Part shown: positions 44,130-52,511 of the stretch, piece after piece
Numbering within the stretch: the first letter of the stretch is position 1
How the letters are laid out: every line of letters starts with the position of its first letter
Assembly: GCF_000021925.1 (NCBI RefSeq)
Contig: NC_011830.1
Coordinates: 4,251,001-4,315,000, forward strand
Source of the DNA: Desulfitobacterium hafniense DCB-2
GTDB taxonomy: Bacteria; Bacillota; Desulfitobacteriia; Desulfitobacteriales; Desulfitobacteriaceae
DNA length: 64,000 nt
Reading direction: 5' to 3'
Notes under the pieces: generated by a model
What the model was told of the DNA's origin: nothing
What the model saw: the letters and a program-made list of their open reading frames with translations, nothing else
Database searches by the model: none
Translations under genes and position numbers: made by a program

Positions 44130-44579
44130 TTATTTAGTGAGAGACCAAAAGAAGCCTTTCTCTTTAAAATCATCCTTCATTTCTCCGGATATATCCACAT
44201 TATTAGGCACAAAGAGGAAAATGCCGTTGCCGACTTTTTGCATATTTCCGCCTAAAGCATAGGTAGCGCCGCTGACAAAATCCACAATCCGCTTTGCCAA
44301 ATTGCGTTCAGCATTTTCCAGATTAACAATTACAGGACGGCGGTTTCTCAATTGATCGGCGATGCTTTGCGAATCTTCAAAGGCCTGGGGTTCCATCACT
44401 ACCACTTTGATTTGCTTTTGGGTGTGAATACTGACCACCTGAGCCCCTTTGCGATTGCCGGTCCCTCTGGTCTCTTCCCGGACTTCTTCTTTCTCCTCTT
44501 CTTCCTCGAAATAATCTTCCTCATAATCATCGTCTGCAAAACCCATAATACCAATCACTTTGTCAAATAATTTAGCCAT
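44130..44579 (-). CDS. sepF: Cell division protein SepF
   Basis: SepF anchors FtsZ to the membrane. The N-terminal amphipathic helix MAKLFDKVIGIMGFADDD is followed by an acidic linker, then the SepF domain with VVVMEPQAFEDSQSIADQL, NLENAERNLAKRIVDFVSG and ATYALGGNMQKVGNGIFLF. 149 residues. Two ATGs lie 6 bases apart, and the second starts the conserved helix. Confidence 0.95.
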   Translation of the reverse strand: MAKLFDKVIGIMGFADDDYEEDYFEEEEEKEEVREETRGTGNRKGAQVVSIHTQKQIKVVVMEPQAFEDSQSIADQLRNRRPVIVNLENAERNLAKRIVDFVSGATYALGGNMQKVGNGIFLFVPNNVDISGEMKDDFKEKGFFWSLTK

Positions 44580-44600
44580 TGTCATTGACCTCCTTCAACA

Positions 44601-45302
44601 TCACTCATGATTCAAATCTATTCGTTCGCCAAAGATTTGTCTTCCCACCCGGATGATGGTGGACCCTTCCTGAATCGCCCACCCAAAATCCTGACTCATC
44701 CCCATAGATAGCTCTTTGAGGTTCACATGGGGCAGATTTTTCTGCTGAAGCCGCTCCTTGAGCAGACGAAGCTCCCGGAAAAAACCTTGAGTATCCTCAG
44801 GGGAAGCACCCAAGGCACCGATGGTCATCAATCCATAGACCTGGATATGCTGACAACCCGCTGCCTCCCTCAGGAAATCCTCCACTTCTTCGGCCAATAA
44901 TCCTGCCTTTTGTGAGTCCCGGGCAATATTAACCTGGACGAGGGTAGGCCAGATAATATTTCGCTGAGCTCCTTGGCTTTCTAAGGTCTCTAACAAGCTA
45001 AGCCTGTCCAGAGAGTGGATAAGATTGATCCTCTCATCCAGATACTTCACTTTATTGGTTTGCAAACGGCCAATGAGATGCCATTCGCAATCCGCCGGAA
45101 GCTGTGTTACCTTATCCTGCCATTCCTGAACCCTGTTTTCGGCGAAAGACCGCTGTCCTGCTTCATATGCCCTTTGCACCGTCCCGGCACTCATGGTTTT
45201 ACTTACTGCCAACAGCTTGATTGCGGATGGATCCCGGCCGCTTTTCACTGCAGCCTGCTGAATCCTCTGCCGCACAGCAGATAAACTTCCATAAATATCC
45301 AT
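44601..45302 (-). CDS. yggS: YggS-family pyridoxal 5'-phosphate homeostasis protein (YlmE)
   Basis: The family has an alanine-racemase-like TIM barrel that binds PLP and steadies its level. The PLP lysine lies in KLLAVSKTMSA (about residue 34), with RSFAENRVQEW and HLIGRLQTNKVKYL following. The C-terminal RVGRQIFGER is characteristic. 233 residues. Weak ribosome site. Confidence 0.94.
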   Translation of the reverse strand: MDIYGSLSAVRQRIQQAAVKSGRDPSAIKLLAVSKTMSAGTVQRAYEAGQRSFAENRVQEWQDKVTQLPADCEWHLIGRLQTNKVKYLDERINLIHSLDRLSLLETLESQGAQRNIIWPTLVQVNIARDSQKAGLLAEEVEDFLREAAGCQHIQVYGLMTIGALGASPEDTQGFFRELRLLKERLQQKNLPHVNLKELSMGMSQDFGWAIQEGSTIIRVGRQIFGERIDLNHE

Positions 45303-45371
45303 TTGTTACACCGTCCATCTTGTTTCAATTCTACAAAGAAGGCCCGTTTCCTGCCTGTTTCACAGAACAGG

Positions 45372-46370
45372 TTAAGATTGAGAAACATTTTTTATATTCA
45401 TGATCAGCCCATCGATGCCCGTTCGGGGATTAGTGATGACGGGAATTCCATGGGGCAGGTTCTCAACACAAATGACCTGGTCATTTTGATCCAAAATCTT
45501 GACTTTGCGGTACTGAATAGCCCCTTCCTTAACCACATAGACCCCCTGCTCTTCCCCTTTACTCCACAAGCTGCTCTTAGGAACAAGCACCCCGCTGACC
45601 GAAGGTCTCTGCACAAGGGAAATATCCTGGAGCCTCTTTTGGCTTGTCCCATTGATATATTGGTTAAATTGAACGACCAGACCATGGGGATTATCCAGAA
45701 GGCGCAGAATCTTGGCACTGTAATTCTGATCATCAATGATCAGCTTAACGCTTTTCCCTACCTCATACCCCTTAGGCTCAACTTTGAGCACCGCCACCGT
45801 AGGTTTGAGATTGTTGACTATCTTACCGATCACTTTTCCTGCCGCCACACTCCCGCTGCTCTGAGGGGGGGACGGCTCCTGAGCTTCCTGAGCTTCCTGA
45901 GTTGTGGATAGCTCCTGGGTCGGTTGAAGAATTTTACCCACATCCATGGCCAGGAGATTTTCAGGGGTTAAATACGTTTCCAATCCATCGATGACAGAAA
46001 AGACGATACCGCCGCTGGAGGCATAGAGGTCATGGGCGGCAGCGGCATTCTCCTGTCCCAGCACCACCCCTCCGGAATGAATCCTGGCGATCAGGTCCCC
46101 CTTGCGTACTCTTTCTCCTTCCTGAACCAGAAACTCGGTTGTTCCTGCGCCAGGTGCTTTAAGCAAGGTTTCCTCATTGGCAAAAACCGCCGCGACAGTC
46201 TGGAGATGGTCAATACTCCCTTGCCTGGCGATCTCAACCTTAAGAGATCCTGTCAGGAAGCTGGAACGGTAAACCCATCCCAGCGAACCCAAGAGAAGAA
46301 GAAGAAAAACGCTGACACCAAACACCCGAACAACTTTATAAATTCCCCTCCTTGGGCTCCTCCTCTTCAT
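45372..46370 (-). CDS. HlyD-like membrane-anchored adaptor protein
   Basis: A short basic N-terminus is followed by one membrane helix (VVRVFGVSVFLLLLLGSLGW) and an outer part with a biotinyl-lipoyl-like hairpin (EETLLKAPGAGTTEFLVQEG and RVRKGDLIARIHSGG). A proline- and glutamine-rich linker precedes a beta-barrel region ending LPHGIPVITNP. It resembles periplasmic adaptor proteins, but there is no transporter gene next to it. The start MKRRSPRRG at 46370 lies inside the end of the kinase gene (35-base overlap). A longer frame extends to 46481. Confidence 0.75.
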   Translation of the reverse strand: MKRRSPRRGIYKVVRVFGVSVFLLLLLGSLGWVYRSSFLTGSLKVEIARQGSIDHLQTVAAVFANEETLLKAPGAGTTEFLVQEGERVRKGDLIARIHSGGVVLGQENAAAAHDLYASSGGIVFSVIDGLETYLTPENLLAMDVGKILQPTQELSTTQEAQEAQEPSPPQSSGSVAAGKVIGKIVNNLKPTVAVLKVEPKGYEVGKSVKLIIDDQNYSAKILRLLDNPHGLVVQFNQYINGTSQKRLQDISLVQRPSVSGVLVPKSSLWSKGEEQGVYVVKEGAIQYRKVKILDQNDQVICVENLPHGIPVITNPRTGIDGLIMNIKNVSQS

Positions 46371-47742
46371 TCCTCTCCACTCCATTTCCGGTTGGTAATT
46401 CACAGATAAATACTGAGCCCGAACCCGGTTCAGAGGCCACAGTAATTTTTCCTTTGACTCCTTCAACGATATGCTTGACAATGCTTAAACCCAGCCCCGT
46501 TCCTCCTTGTTCCCGGGAGCGGGCTTTGTCCACCCGGTAAAAACGTTCAAAGATGCGGGGCAGGTCCTCTTTAGGAATCCCGCACCCTGTATCGCCGAAC
46601 TCTAAAAGAATCTTCCCGTCGTCATGAAAAGCATGGAGCCACACTTTACCTTTCACAGTATATTTTACAGCATTTTCCATAAGGTTGAGGAGTACCTGGC
46701 TCAATAAATCTATGCCCATGGCAACTTCCGGAAGATCCTTAGGTATTTTAATCTCTAATTCGACTTTCTTAGCTTCCGCATAAGGCTCAATCACGGGGCG
46801 GATCTTCTCATAGGCTTCCTGAACTTTGCTCATGCCCTGACCCGCATCCTGCCGTTGGTTTTCGATCCGGGAAAGTGTCAGCAGCTCATCCACCAAGCGC
46901 TGCAAACGCAAGGTCTCCTTATGGATGATATTTAAAAAACGCTCCCGCAAATGAGGAACTTCCGAAGCCCCATCCAGCAAAGTCTCTACAAATCCCTTGA
47001 TCGAGGTTAACGGGGTTCTCAGCTCATGGGATACATTCCCGACAAACTCCGTCCGGAGCAGCTCCAAACGGCGAATTTCCGTAATATCATAGCAGACGAT
47101 CACTGCCCCCTGAGAACGGGCCCTCTCCCCGCTTATGGGACTGACCTGTGCCCGGATCATGAGTTTCGAATTCGTAGCCAGCTCGATTTGGCCGGAGCTG
47201 CCCTTTTCCAAAGCTTGAGTCACCAGGTCTCCTAATTCCTCAAACCCGCATAATTCACTGAAGTGCTTATCCCGGACAGCCTCCTGCTCTCTGCCAAAAA
47301 GCCTTTCCGCCGCCCGGTTGAGCAAGACAATGCGTCCCACATGATCCAGGGAAATAACCCCTTCCTGCATACCGGCAAGAATGGCCTGAATCTTCTGAGC
47401 TTCTTGTCGATTATTCAGCATGCTGAGATTGATTTGCTGACCCAAATTGGCAATTGCCTTGGATAAAGTTCCTAATTCATCAGCATCCTCAGGAAGAGAG
47501 TCTGGCTGAAACTCCTCTTCAAGAATCCCGGCAATGGCATCATTGATCCTGCGGATGCGCTTTTCAAATTGAAAAGCAAAGAAGTAAATTATTCCCCCGG
47601 GAAGAAGAATCGCCAACGCTGTCGCCAAAGGATCGATATCCCAACGAATCCCTGTATGCACTTGAGCACCCAGCCAGAAAAGCAGTATGGAAAAGGAGCT
47701 GACCAGCAGATAAAGACCTAAGATAAGCCACTTAATCTTCAT
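46336..47742 (-). CDS. Sensor histidine kinase, PhoR/WalK-like
   Basis: Two membrane helices (about 5-25 and 38-58) are followed by a HAMP-like helix, a PAS domain (about 115-220, VISLDHVGRIVLLNRAAERL), and HisKA with the phosphorylated His239 in FVGNVSHELRTPLTSIKG. The ATPase domain has NLMENAVKYT, GDTGCGIPKEDLPRIFERFY and GGTGLGLSIVKHIVEG. The extracellular loop is short, so it may sense membrane state. It pairs with the regulator 4 bases upstream. Confidence 0.94.
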   Translation of the reverse strand: MKIKWLILGLYLLVSSFSILLFWLGAQVHTGIRWDIDPLATALAILLPGGIIYFFAFQFEKRIRRINDAIAGILEEEFQPDSLPEDADELGTLSKAIANLGQQINLSMLNNRQEAQKIQAILAGMQEGVISLDHVGRIVLLNRAAERLFGREQEAVRDKHFSELCGFEELGDLVTQALEKGSSGQIELATNSKLMIRAQVSPISGERARSQGAVIVCYDITEIRRLELLRTEFVGNVSHELRTPLTSIKGFVETLLDGASEVPHLRERFLNIIHKETLRLQRLVDELLTLSRIENQRQDAGQGMSKVQEAYEKIRPVIEPYAEAKKVELEIKIPKDLPEVAMGIDLLSQVLLNLMENAVKYTVKGKVWLHAFHDDGKILLEFGDTGCGIPKEDLPRIFERFYRVDKARSREQGGTGLGLSIVKHIVEGVKGKITVASEPGSGSVFICELPTGNGVERNEEEEPKEGNL

Positions 47743-47745
47743 GTT

Positions 47746-48429
47746 CTATCCTTTCAAACGATACCCGATACCGCGCAATGTTTCGATATATTCAGGATTT
47801 GAAGGGTCTTTCTCAATCTTTTGCCTGAGATGCCGTACATGGACATCCACGGTTCGTGTATCCCCTGCGTATTCATATCCCCAGATTCGTTCCAGGAGCT
47901 CATCCCGGGTATAGACTTTACCGGGATAGGTGGCCAGGACACGCAGCAGTTCAAATTCTTTCGGTGTTAATTCTATGTACTCTCCCCGAACGGATACTCG
48001 GAAACGGTCCAAATCAATATGCAGATCCTGGCGAAGGATATCGTTGTTCTCCTCCGAAGGCTTGAGACGCCTCAGCCTGGCCCGGATTCTGGCGATCAGC
48101 TCTCTGGGGCTGAAAGGCTTCGTAATATAATCATCGGCGCCGATCTCCAGCCCCAATACTTTATCAATCTCTTCCCCTTTTGCTGTCAGCATAATGACCG
48201 GCAGTTCAACAAACTTGGGGGTCTTGCGGATTTGATTCAATACTTCCAGACCGCTTATACCGGGAAGCATAATGTCAAGAACCACAAGCTCCGGTTGTTT
48301 TTCCTCAAGAATGCGCAACGCTTCAGACCCGTCTGCCGCCATCAATACCTGGTAGCCTTCTTTCTCAAGATTAAACTTGAGCAGCTCCTGAATTGGTTCT
48401 TCGTCATCAACCACCAAAATTACGGCCAC
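47746..48429 (-). CDS. OmpR/PhoB-family response regulator
   Basis: The receiver domain has the acid pair LVVDDEEP, the phosphorylation Asp52 in VVLDIMLPG and the lysine in DDYITKPFSPREL. The C-terminal winged helix ends TRTVDVHVRHLRQKIEKD and ETLRGIGYRLKG. A GTG at 48429 has AAAAGGAGG before it and gives a normal 227 residues, while the longer frame to 48552 is overlap with pgeF. It is closest in layout to PhoP/WalR-type regulators. Confidence 0.94.
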   Translation of the reverse strand: MAVILVVDDEEPIQELLKFNLEKEGYQVLMAADGSEALRILEEKQPELVVLDIMLPGISGLEVLNQIRKTPKFVELPVIMLTAKGEEIDKVLGLEIGADDYITKPFSPRELIARIRARLRRLKPSEENNDILRQDLHIDLDRFRVSVRGEYIELTPKEFELLRVLATYPGKVYTRDELLERIWGYEYAGDTRTVDVHVRHLRQKIEKDPSNPEYIETLRGIGYRLKG

Positions 48430-48431
48430 GA

Positions 48432-49250
48432 TTATTCCTCCTTTTCCGGCAGCCGGCGAATCCAGCCTGCCATCCGTCCTGTCTGCGGACCCTCCCGGCG
48501 ATGAGAAAAGAAGGAGTCCGTATGACAGGCGGTACATTCCGGGGCTACCCATAGTCTTTCCCGGGGTATCCCAGCTTCCCTCAATACCATCGCATTGGCC
48601 GCCTTTAAGTCCAGCAGCCCATGTCCGTTTCTGCTTGGTTTTAAAAAAGGCCTCTGCGTAAAATTTTTAGCAAACTCAGCCATAACCCGTTCATCCACTT
48701 CATAACAGCAGGGGCCAATACTTGGTCCGATAGCCGCCCAGGTTTCACCGGGATCTCCGCCAAGGCGCCGGAATTCCTCCAGCATATCACCCACGATCTT
48801 CCCCGCTGTTCCTTTCCATCCCGCATGAGCAATGCCAACGGCTCGAAGGCCGGGATGATAAAAGAACACCGGAACGCAATCTGCAAAAAAAGCCATCAAG
48901 CCGGTGTGTTCCATGGTATACAGGCCATCGACACCGGCAATCGCACTATCCAGGGACTCGCTGCCTCGTCCCCCGTCCTCTTCCTGAACTTGATGAATTC
49001 TGGTTCCATGGACCTGCTCCCCAACCACAACCTGAGATGGAGCAGCATCCCATTCCTGAAACCATAAATCACGGTTAAGCCGTACTTTATCAGGCTCATC
49101 CCCTACATGGAGTCCAAGGTTTAAGCTGGCATAAGGTGCCGGACTTACCCCTCCCCAGCGTGTGGAAAACCCAATCTGAAGTCCCGCCGCTTCCCAGCGG
49201 GGAATGGTAAGATAGGTTAGGTTTTTTCCCTGACGCCAACTCCAAGTCAT
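48432..49250 (-). CDS. pgeF: Peptidoglycan editing factor / multicopper-laccase-domain protein (YlmD, PgeF)
   Basis: This family (formerly laccase-domain, YfiH/YlmD) removes wrongly built peptidoglycan precursors or acts on purine nucleosides. The zinc-binding residues lie in VVGEQVHGTRIH, FFADCVPVFFY, IAHAGWKGTAGKI and GPSIGPCCYEVD. 272 residues, normal. Its conserved place is between ymxH and yggS. Here the two-component and adaptor genes sit between it and yggS. Confidence 0.93.
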   Translation of the reverse strand: MTWSWRQGKNLTYLTIPRWEAAGLQIGFSTRWGGVSPAPYASLNLGLHVGDEPDKVRLNRDLWFQEWDAAPSQVVVGEQVHGTRIHQVQEEDGGRGSESLDSAIAGVDGLYTMEHTGLMAFFADCVPVFFYHPGLRAVGIAHAGWKGTAGKIVGDMLEEFRRLGGDPGETWAAIGPSIGPCCYEVDERVMAEFAKNFTQRPFLKPSRNGHGLLDLKAANAMVLREAGIPRERLWVAPECTACHTDSFFSHRREGPQTGRMAGWIRRLPEKEE

Positions 49251-49337
49251 CGGTTTCCCCCCATACGATTCTCGACTTTAACTATACCATAAAGTTTAGG
49301 GTGGATGCACTCCCCAAAGGTCCTATTTACACGATTT

Positions 49338-49376
49338 AAAGCCTTCCGAGGGGTGTATTGCCCTTCAGAAGGCTTT
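49338..49376. terminator. Hairpin, probable terminator after ymxH
   Basis: AAAGCCTTC / GAAGGCTTT with further inner GAGGGG / CCCTTC pairing, 50 bases beyond the ymxH stop. The U-tract is short on both strands. Confidence 0.6.
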
Positions 49377-49426
49377 CTCTATCTTTTAACAAAAGACTTT
49401 CCATATCTCTATAGACGTCGCACCTA

Positions 49427-49699
49427 TCACCGCCGGTCGTCCACCAGGGAATTGAATTCCGGCAAATCGGTGGCATCAACCAAAATGACATCCACCCCGA
49501 TTTTTTTTACCCGCTCCCAGGGAACAAGAATATCCTCTGTCCGTCCCCCAAAGAAACCCCAGCTTCGAGAGGCACCCTGCACTACGATCTCCTTAATCGA
49601 ACCCCGTTCCAGATCCAGATCCAGATCTTTAATCGGACCCAACCGGCGACCGTCTTTAATATTCACTATATCCAATAAACGCAGCTCAGAGATCCGCAT
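49427..49699 (-). CDS. ymxH: YlmC/YmxH-family PRC-barrel sporulation protein
   Basis: The 90-residue PRC-barrel protein has MRISELRLLDIVNIKDGRR and the WGFFGGRTEDILVPWERVK block typical of YlmC/YmxH proteins, which are made in sporulating cells. GGGGAGG precedes the ATG. It is directly after sigG, the usual place. Confidence 0.9.
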   Translation of the reverse strand: MRISELRLLDIVNIKDGRRLGPIKDLDLDLERGSIKEIVVQGASRSWGFFGGRTEDILVPWERVKKIGVDVILVDATDLPEFNSLVDDRR

Positions 49700-49752
49700 C
49701 CATTATACCTCCCCTCTCTCCATATATATTCCGGAGAGAAGAGGTTTATACC

Positions 49753-50526
49753 TCATACATACTTGCGCATATGCCCCAAGGCTGCCTTCTCCAAACGGGA
49801 AACCTGGGCTTGGGATATCCCGATCTCATCGGCTACTTCCATCTGAGTCTTGCCGTGGAAAAAGCGCAGGGACAAAATGAGCTTCTCCCGTTCACTCAGC
49901 CGCCGCAAGGCTTCCCGTACGGCAATTCCCTCCAGCCAGCTGTTATCGGAATGCTTTTCATCCCCGATCTGGTCCATAACGAAAATAGGATCTCCCCCAT
50001 CATGGTAGATGGGCTCGAAAAGAGAGATGGGTTCCTGAATAGCATCCAGAGCAAAAATCACTTCTTCCCGGGGCAGAGTCAGCTTATCCGCAATCTCCGA
50101 CACCGTTGGTTCCCGGGAGCATTCATTGACCAGCTGATCCCGGACTTGCAGCGCTTTGTAGGCGATATCCCGCAGAGACCGGCTGACCCGAATCGGATTA
50201 TTATCCCGCAGATATCTGCGAATCTCTCCGATAATCATCGGGACAGCGTAGGTCGAGAATTTTACATTCTGGCTCAGATCAAAATTATCGATAGCCTTCA
50301 TCAGGCCAATACAACCTACCTGAAAGAGGTCATCCACATACTCCCCACGATTGGTGAATCTCTGAATCACACTGAGCACCAAGCGGAGGTTACCGTAAAT
50401 CAACTTCTCCCGAGCTTCCTTTTCCCCGCTTTGATAGGCAACAAATAACTCCTTCATTTTTGCGCTACTGAGAACAGGCAATTTTGAGGTGTTCACTCCA
50501 CAGATTTCTACTTTGTTTAAGGCCAT
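49753..50526 (-). CDS. sigG: RNA polymerase sporulation sigma factor sigma-G
   Basis: Sigma-G runs late gene expression in the forespore. The start MALNKVEICGVNTSKLPV at 50526 is the hallmark N-terminus, with GGAGGGTG upstream. Region 2 has FQVGCIGLMKAIDNFD and FSTYAVPMIIGEIRR. Region 4 has the helix-turn-helix TQMEVADEIGISQAQVSRLE. 257 residues. Upstream in-frame codons to 50718 lie in the spacer and sigE and are not used. Confidence 0.97.
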   Translation of the reverse strand: MALNKVEICGVNTSKLPVLSSAKMKELFVAYQSGEKEAREKLIYGNLRLVLSVIQRFTNRGEYVDDLFQVGCIGLMKAIDNFDLSQNVKFSTYAVPMIIGEIRRYLRDNNPIRVSRSLRDIAYKALQVRDQLVNECSREPTVSEIADKLTLPREEVIFALDAIQEPISLFEPIYHDGGDPIFVMDQIGDEKHSDNSWLEGIAVREALRRLSEREKLILSLRFFHGKTQMEVADEIGISQAQVSRLEKAALGHMRKYV

Positions 50527-50584
50527 TTGAGCACCCTCCAAGCCATTTTTCATCTTGGAAGAGTATGCCCGCTGGAATTGAAAC

Positions 50585-51334
50585 TTATTCCAAACGGATA
50601 AATTCTTTCCGCAAACGGCGGATAATCCGCTTTTCCAGCCGCGAAATATAGGATTGGGATATACCCAGCCGATCGGCAACTTCCTTCTGGGTTTTTTCTT
50701 CTCCATTATCCAAACCAAAGCGCAATTCCATAATCAGTTTTTCACGATCCGTCAGCCTGGCCATCGCTAAATGCAAAAGCTGGCGATCCACCTTTTCCTC
50801 CAAAGGACGGGAAATAATATCGTTTTCCGTGCCCAGGACATCGGAAAGCAGGAGCTCATTACCATCCCAATCAATATTTAAAGGCTCATCGAAGGATACC
50901 TCGGTTCTCGTTTTATTGTTGCGGCGCAAATGCATCAGGATTTCATTTTCAATACAACGTGAAGCATAGGTTGCCAGTTTGATCTTTTTCTGAGGATCAA
51001 AGGTATTGACAGCCTTGATCAGCCCAATCGTGCCAATGGAGACAAGATCCTCGATACCGACTCCCGTATTTTCGAACTTGCGGGCAATATAGACCACCAG
51101 CCGCAAATTTCGTTCAATCAGAACATCCCGGACACTCACATCCCCCCGCTCCAGGCGTTCCAACAGCTCTCCTTCCTCATCCGTGCTTAAGGGAGGAGGG
51201 AGAGCTTCACTGCTCCCTACATAATAAATTTCCCGCCAGTCGGTAAACTTGCTTATCAGTTTTGATTTGATTTTTACGGCCCATAACTTGATATGTTCCA
51301 CTATCAGTTTGATATGCTCTACTATCCTTCTCAT
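50585..51334 (-). CDS. sigE: RNA polymerase sporulation sigma factor sigma-E (pro-form)
   Basis: Sigma-E controls mother-cell genes and is made as a precursor that SpoIIGA cuts. After an N-terminal pro-region, the conserved LSTDEEGELLERLERGD, IGTIGLIKAVNTFDPQKKIK and the C-terminal EVADRLGISQSYISRLEKRI are all visible. 249 residues. The pro-region holds a direct repeat, IVEHIKL twice. The ATG overlaps the spoIIGA stop, so the two are coupled. Confidence 0.97.
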   Translation of the reverse strand: MRRIVEHIKLIVEHIKLWAVKIKSKLISKFTDWREIYYVGSSEALPPPLSTDEEGELLERLERGDVSVRDVLIERNLRLVVYIARKFENTGVGIEDLVSIGTIGLIKAVNTFDPQKKIKLATYASRCIENEILMHLRRNNKTRTEVSFDEPLNIDWDGNELLLSDVLGTENDIISRPLEEKVDRQLLHLAMARLTDREKLIMELRFGLDNGEEKTQKEVADRLGISQSYISRLEKRIIRRLRKEFIRLE

Positions 51335-52236
51335 CAGCTTTCCTCCGCTCCTTGAACATGCTCCGGATGCAGCAAGGCCTGATAGGCTCTATCCGGGCTA
51401 AGCACCTGCCGCACAAAAGCAAGGGTTGCTTTCATTTCCCTGGGCTCCGACAAGGATGTACAAACCACCTTTTGGGGTCGGATACCCAGAAGCCAACTTT
51501 TATGTCCTACTCCCTGATAGGGGATAAAGGCACATTGTTTAATCCATAAAGAATCGGACTGCCACAGCCAGGGCCAAGGATCGTCCAAATCCCGCCAAGC
51601 TCCTTGCAAAACCGGGAGCAGCTCTTCCGGCACCCCGGCAGCAGCTGCCTCTTCCTCAATTAAAATCACCGGATATCCGGTCAACGGATCCCGCAATTGA
51701 TTCCCCGTATCCAAGAGCGCTTTTACCCGGAAAGGGTTCCCCCGGCCCATGTCAATCTCCAGGTCATAGATTGAAGCTTGGTGGTGGGCAGCGGAACCTA
51801 AGATCCGATGCCAGGCTTTTTGAGTAAACCACCACAATCCGGCCACCAGGGGCAGAATCCACAGATTCTTCAGGCCAAGCCGCAAAGAACCCCCTATTCT
51901 GCCATCGAAGCTGAGCCAACCCCATAAAGCGTAGATAAGCCCCCCCAGCCCGGCTGACAGAATCCAAAAGATCAGGAGAGACTTAAAGTAAAGCCTGAAC
52001 CCCCGGTAGGGATAGGCCAGCCAAACCATGAGCCAGGGAATGAGGTATTTACTCAATTCAAAAATCAACGAGGCTGGAGCATAGGCAGATAGAATAACCG
52101 GAATTTCTCCAGCGATTACACCTGCCGCAATTCTCTTGCCTCGAAAGGGTAGATTCGCTAGTCGGGCGGCGAGGATTAAGAGCAAGGCATCCATACTTCC
52201 ATTCACTAAAAGGTCAAGATCCAAATACCTCTCCAT
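51334..52236 (-). CDS. spoIIGA: Sporulation sigma-E factor-processing peptidase SpoIIGA
   Basis: SpoIIGA is the membrane aspartic protease that cuts pro-sigma-E at the septum. Five membrane helices in the first half are followed by a protease domain with the aspartate in KALLDTGNQLRDPLTGYPV (about residue 182). GIRPQKVVCTS is near the end. 300 residues. First gene of the spoIIG operon with sigE. Confidence 0.95.
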   Translation of the reverse strand: MERYLDLDLLVNGSMDALLLILAARLANLPFRGKRIAAGVIAGEIPVILSAYAPASLIFELSKYLIPWLMVWLAYPYRGFRLYFKSLLIFWILSAGLGGLIYALWGWLSFDGRIGGSLRLGLKNLWILPLVAGLWWFTQKAWHRILGSAAHHQASIYDLEIDMGRGNPFRVKALLDTGNQLRDPLTGYPVILIEEEAAAAGVPEELLPVLQGAWRDLDDPWPWLWQSDSLWIKQCAFIPYQGVGHKSWLLGIRPQKVVCTSLSEPREMKATLAFVRQVLSPDRAYQALLHPEHVQGAEES

Positions 52237-52268
52237 GACTCATTGCAGCCCTTTCTACCGTCTCTCCC

Positions 52269-52304
52269 AAATTATACCGAAGGTGGCGAATAAAAGCTGT
52301 CGCA
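52269..52304 (-). promoter_or_regulatory. Candidate spoIIG promoter with Spo0A-box-like sites
   Basis: On the minus strand a -10 TATAAT (52269-52274) has no good -35 at 17 bases, but TTGCGA (52298-52303) lies 23 bases away. Two sites resembling the Spo0A box (TGNCGAA on the plus strand) are TGGCGAA (52282-52288, exact) and TGTCGCA (52296-52302, one mismatch). The B. subtilis spoIIG promoter is known for the same extra-long spacing and Spo0A activation. Confidence 0.6.
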
Positions 52305-52421
52305 ATAGGTGGGAATATTTAGGAAAACTATTGCGACTGGTGACGTATAATCGCGGTTAAGCTAAATTGGGCAGGAAAGCTTCGCAAACCTTTTCCCGCA
52401 ACTGGAACAACAGTAAAGCAA

Positions 52422-52469
52422 AGGAGTTGTCCGAAATAGGTACGCGCGTACCTATTTCGGACAACTCCT
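52422..52469. repeat. Palindromic intergenic repeat, copy 2
   Basis: AGGAGTTGTCCGAAATAGG, then TACGCGCGTA, then the mirror arm form a perfect 48-bp palindrome. The core matches 3361-3406, and the outer pairs differ but remain paired. It lies past the end of the Phd-Uma2 gene. Confidence 0.8.
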
Positions 52470-52511
52470 GCAAAATCAGTTTGGGCCTAAACCTTATTTG
52501 GCCTTAACCCT

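Noticed and set aside
48430..48552. Longer N-terminus of the response regulator (41 extra residues)
   Set aside because: The extra codons overlap pgeF. The GTG at 48429 with AAAAGGAGG gives the standard receiver start.
50527..50718. Longer sigma-G N-terminus (64 extra residues)
   Set aside because: The hallmark start MALNKVEICGVNTSKLP has its own strong ribosome site. Upstream codons overlap the sigE end.
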